From Cacconaster sp045601245 (GTDB lineage Bacteria > Bacteroidota > Bacteroidia > Bacteroidales > UBA932): a stretch of DNA of 64,000 nt. Below are positions 61,557-64,000 of this stretch, piece after piece. The translations under genes were made by a program, and so were the position numbers. The stretch spans positions 1 through 64,000 of the forward strand of contig JAZRZH010000028.1 in NCBI GenBank assembly GCA_045601245.1, in the 5' to 3' direction. Numbering within the stretch: position 1 is the stretch's first letter; each line of letters opens with the position of its first letter. The notes beneath the pieces are model-generated. The model was given only the letters and a program-made list of their open reading frames with translations. It had not been told where the DNA came from and did not search any database.

Positions 61557-63380
61557 ATGCAGGAGAAGGCAAATATAATCAATAAATCAGACATTCAGAG
61601 CGCAATCGGTATGAAAGGTCCTCTTGGCAGGTTTGTGGCTGGGATTGCGATGCGCGCGATGGGTCTGAACAGGGTCAATGAGGTGTATAAGAAGTATTGC
61701 ATGTACGAGGGCCCGGAATTCTCTAAGCACGTCCTTGATGAATTGAACATTACATACGATCTGCCCGAATCCGACCTCGCCAACCTTCCCGAAGGGCAGT
61801 TCATCACCATTTCCAACCACTGCTTCGGCGGTGTGGACGGACTTCTCGTCAGTACCATCATAGGCTCAAGGAAGCCTGATTACAAGATACTTACAAACTT
61901 CATCCTTTCGATGATCCCAACACTGAGGGATACCTTCCTTCCAGTGAATCCGTTCAAGAACGGCGAGACCAACAAGAAGAGTTTCTCCGGCATCAGAATG
62001 GCTATGGAACACCTCGAAAACGGCGGTTGTCTCGGCCTCTTCCCGGCCGGAGCGGTCTCGACATATATGAAGAAGGAGGATCGCACCGCGGTCGACAAGG
62101 GGCGCATCATCGAAGACTGGCCGTGGCCGAACAATATGGCCAAGCTCATACGCAATGCCAACGTGCCGGTGGTGCCTATCTATTTTGACGGCTGCAATTC
62201 CTGGAAATTCCACGCCCTTGGCCGCATCCATCCAATGCTCCGCACCGCGCGTCTGGTCCGCGAGCTTTTCAACAAGAAGGACAGTTGCATAAGGATGCGC
62301 ATAGGCAGGCCGGTGCTTCCGGTCGAATTCAAAGAGTTCGAGGACCTCAAGTCATTCGGCCAGTATCTGCGGAGCAGGGTGTTCGCCCTTGAAGCGATGA
62401 TGCCGGAGAAGGATGTCAAGGTCTGCGAAACCAAAAATGCCGATATCAAGCCGATTGTGGAGCGCGGCAGTGTTGAGGATATGCTCTCCGATATAGCCGC
62501 AATCCGGGACAGGATGCTTTTCTCTTCCGCCGGATATGAGTGCTATCTTGCCGATTACAAAGATATCCCGCATATCATCACAGAGCTCGGCCGCCTGCGC
62601 GAAGAGGCTTTCCGCTCGGTCGGGGAAGGTACTGATCTGGCGCTGGACCTCGACGATTTTGACAAGTATTATAAGCATCTCTTCGTCTGGGATGCAGGGA
62701 AGCAATTTATCGCCGGAGCATATCGTCTCGGAATAGGCTCTGAAATGTTCGAACGGTTCGGCGGACGCAATGCATTCTATACCAGCACTCTTATTGAGTA
62801 CGGTGACGCTGCGGACAATATCCTGCCGAAGTGCATCGAGCTCGGACGCTCCTTCGTGTCCGTTGATTATCAGAAGGACACGATGGCTCTGCAGATGCTT
62901 TTCAAAGGTTTGTTGTACAGCACTATGGAGTTTCCGGAAGCCGAGTATTTCCTGGGTCCTGTCAGCATCAGCAACTCATATCCGAAGTTCTTCCAGAGCC
63001 TGATGGTCTATTATTTCAGCAACTTCAAGGCATATGACGGACCGAAACCTTTCGCAGAGTCCGTCGTGCCGTTCAAGGCTGATTTCCTCAGGGTGGACCC
63101 GAAGCAGATGCTCAAGGGCAAGGAGGATTCGGTGGAGAAATTCGACCGCCTGCTCGGCGCGATGTCCAATGGCGAATACCGCCTTCCGCCGCTTGTCAAG
63201 CGCTATTTCAAGGCCGGGGCTCAACTGATATGCTTTAACGTTGACCCGCTCTTCAACTTCTCACTCGACGGCCTGATCCTCCAGCCGCTGAAGGGATATC
63301 CCGAAAGCGAACTCCTTCCTCTGCTCAAGAGCATCGAGTCCGAAGAGGAGAAGGAAAGATTCCTCAACAGATTCAAATAG
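61557..63380 (+). CDS. Two-domain acyltransferase: PlsC-like plus GNAT/OlsB-like, probable aminolipid synthesis
   Basis: 607 residues from the ATG at 61557. The N-terminal domain (about residues 1-275) is PlsC-like, with ISNHCFGGVDGLL in place of NHxxxxD, FPAGAVSTYM, and VPVVPIYFDGCNS. The C-terminal half (about residues 310-600) is an N-acyltransferase of the GNAT/hemolysin-like type, with GKQFIAGAYRLGIGSEMFER and ELGRSFVSVDYQK, as in OlsB. Fused O- and N-acyltransferases of this order resemble OlsF-type enzymes, and Bacteroides makes glycine and ornithine/serine lipids. So an acylated amino acid lipid is the likely product. Which amino acid is used is not readable. No ACP or other lipid gene is adjacent. 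Confidence 0.82.
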   Translation: MQEKANIINKSDIQSAIGMKGPLGRFVAGIAMRAMGLNRVNEVYKKYCMYEGPEFSKHVLDELNITYDLPESDLANLPEGQFITISNHCFGGVDGLLVSTIIGSRKPDYKILTNFILSMIPTLRDTFLPVNPFKNGETNKKSFSGIRMAMEHLENGGCLGLFPAGAVSTYMKKEDRTAVDKGRIIEDWPWPNNMAKLIRNANVPVVPIYFDGCNSWKFHALGRIHPMLRTARLVRELFNKKDSCIRMRIGRPVLPVEFKEFEDLKSFGQYLRSRVFALEAMMPEKDVKVCETKNADIKPIVERGSVEDMLSDIAAIRDRMLFSSAGYECYLADYKDIPHIITELGRLREEAFRSVGEGTDLALDLDDFDKYYKHLFVWDAGKQFIAGAYRLGIGSEMFERFGGRNAFYTSTLIEYGDAADNILPKCIELGRSFVSVDYQKDTMALQMLFKGLLYSTMEFPEAEYFLGPVSISNSYPKFFQSLMVYYFSNFKAYDGPKPFAESVVPFKADFLRVDPKQMLKGKEDSVEKFDRLLGAMSNGEYRLPPLVKRYFKAGAQLICFNVDPLFNFSLDGLILQPLKGYPESELLPLLKSIESEEEKERFLNRFK

Positions 63381-63390
63381 CCATCTGAAT

Positions 63391-64000
63391 ATGTCCGGCG
63401 ATGGCCTGAAATACCTCGTCCGCGTTGCTGCGGTTTGTCTTGCGGTGCTTCTCGCTCCGGCGCCGGCCGATGCGCAGTACTACACTGCAGGTTCCGACCC
63501 TGCCGGTGTCAAGTGGCGTCAGATAGACTACACGGACTATTCCGTCATATTCCCGCAGGGAATGGACTCCCTCGCCAAAAGATACCTCTATCTGCTCGAA
63601 AAGAGCCGTGACCACGCCCAGGCCGGGATGCGTATCACAATGCCGAAAGTGCCGGTTGTCCTGCACCCTTATGCCATCAGCGGCAACACCACTGCGGCCT
63701 GGGGGCCGAAGCGCCTTGAGATCTTCACCACGCCGACCCCATACGGCGGTCTGGCGCAGAACTATGAAGAGAAGACGGCGTTGATGACCAACCGTCTACT
63801 CGGCTATATGTCCAATTACGACACATACACCTTCAAGGTCTTCCAGCACGTGCTCTTCGGCCAGCAGGCAGTGGCCTTCGGTGTCGGATTCTATCCGTCG
63901 GTATGGCAGGCCACGGGCGACGCCAATCTTTTCGTCGGAGATGAAACCCCGCTCGGATTCGGTCGTGACGGCGAGTCACTGATGTACTACAGGGCGGCAT
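63391..64000 (+). CDS. Unrecognised secreted protein, 5' part (runs off the right edge)
   Basis: The frame from the ATG at 63391 is open for 203 codons to the window end. A signal peptide (about residues 1-29, ending PADAQ) precedes YYTAGSDPAGVKWRQIDYTDYSVIFPQGMDS and a helical SLAKRYLYLLEKS. This opening, W-x-x-I-x-Y/T-x-x-F/Y-x-V-I-x-P, is seen in large Bacteroidota envelope proteins with metallopeptidase-like fronts and beta-propeller ends. However, no HExxH motif appears in the visible part where one might be expected (HVLFGQQ is the nearest). The gap to the previous gene is only 10 bp. Function unknown. Confidence 0.7.
   Translation, partial: MSGDGLKYLVRVAAVCLAVLLAPAPADAQYYTAGSDPAGVKWRQIDYTDYSVIFPQGMDSLAKRYLYLLEKSRDHAQAGMRITMPKVPVVLHPYAISGNTTAAWGPKRLEIFTTPTPYGGLAQNYEEKTALMTNRLLGYMSNYDTYTFKVFQHVLFGQQAVAFGVGFYPSVWQATGDANLFVGDETPLGFGRDGESLMYYRAA

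Noticed and set aside
1..64000. CRISPR arrays, insertion sequences and prophage genes
   Set aside because: No regularly spaced short repeats, transposase or phage structural motifs were found on either strand.

Overview
The window is a single stretch of a Bacteroidota chromosome, most likely Bacteroidales. Supporting signs are two SusC/SusD pairs, a fused SecDF, DUF2723 and DUF4271 family proteins, fimbrillin-like lipoprotein domains, and many promoters with the Bacteroidota form TTTG-N19-21-TAnnTTTG. No phage, transposase or CRISPR array was seen. The family or genus cannot be fixed from this sequence alone.

Layout. 1-14.6 kb is mostly housekeeping: mfd (running off the left edge), a secreted C45-type Ntn hydrolase, ruvB, an alpha/beta hydrolase, hflX, a P1-family self-processing peptidase, a TonB-family protein, ybeY, mnmG, an acyl-CoA synthetase, gcvH and ruvA. 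Two perfect 16-bp palindromes of the parS (ParB-binding) type lie inside and directly after mnmG. 14.6-18.6 kb is a compact operon: sufS-sufE-sufT-like-folK-glyS.

18.6-43.4 kb is the accessory region. It runs straight on from glyS with an N-acyl-D-amino-acid deacylase lipoprotein and a beta-lactamase-fold serine hydrolase, and a second serine hydrolase converges on it. Next come two SusC/SusD outer-membrane uptake pairs arranged back to back and transcribed outward. The pairs are framed by an 81-bp inverted repeat (60 bp identical) that carries both a terminator and an outward-facing promoter. To the right are five paralogous secreted proteins with a class I glutamine-amidotransferase-like domain (BPL_N type) and an intact Cys-His-Glu triad, plus a third serine hydrolase. 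Three of the five carry an added N-terminal lipoprotein and fimbrillin-like module, and all five end in a PPC-like beta domain. No glycoside hydrolase, polysaccharide lyase or sulfatase is present, so a polysaccharide locus is unlikely. The gene set fits uptake and hydrolysis of amide or peptide substrates, possibly with D-amino acids, but the substrate is inference.

43.4-50.1 kb holds large inverted repeats, tRNA-Ser(GCT), tRNA-Pro(TGG), a C69-type dipeptidase with an upstream PD40/SPOR protein, and secDF. 50.1-53.5 kb is a TPP-riboswitch operon, thiM-thiE-thiL-thiD. 53.7-64 kb holds a large DUF2723 membrane protein, an operon of SUI1-like factor, DUF4271, hemD-like, rnpA and yidD, then pnuC and a shortened uvrC on the minus strand, a two-domain acyltransferase of probable aminolipid synthesis, and the start of an unrecognised secreted protein.
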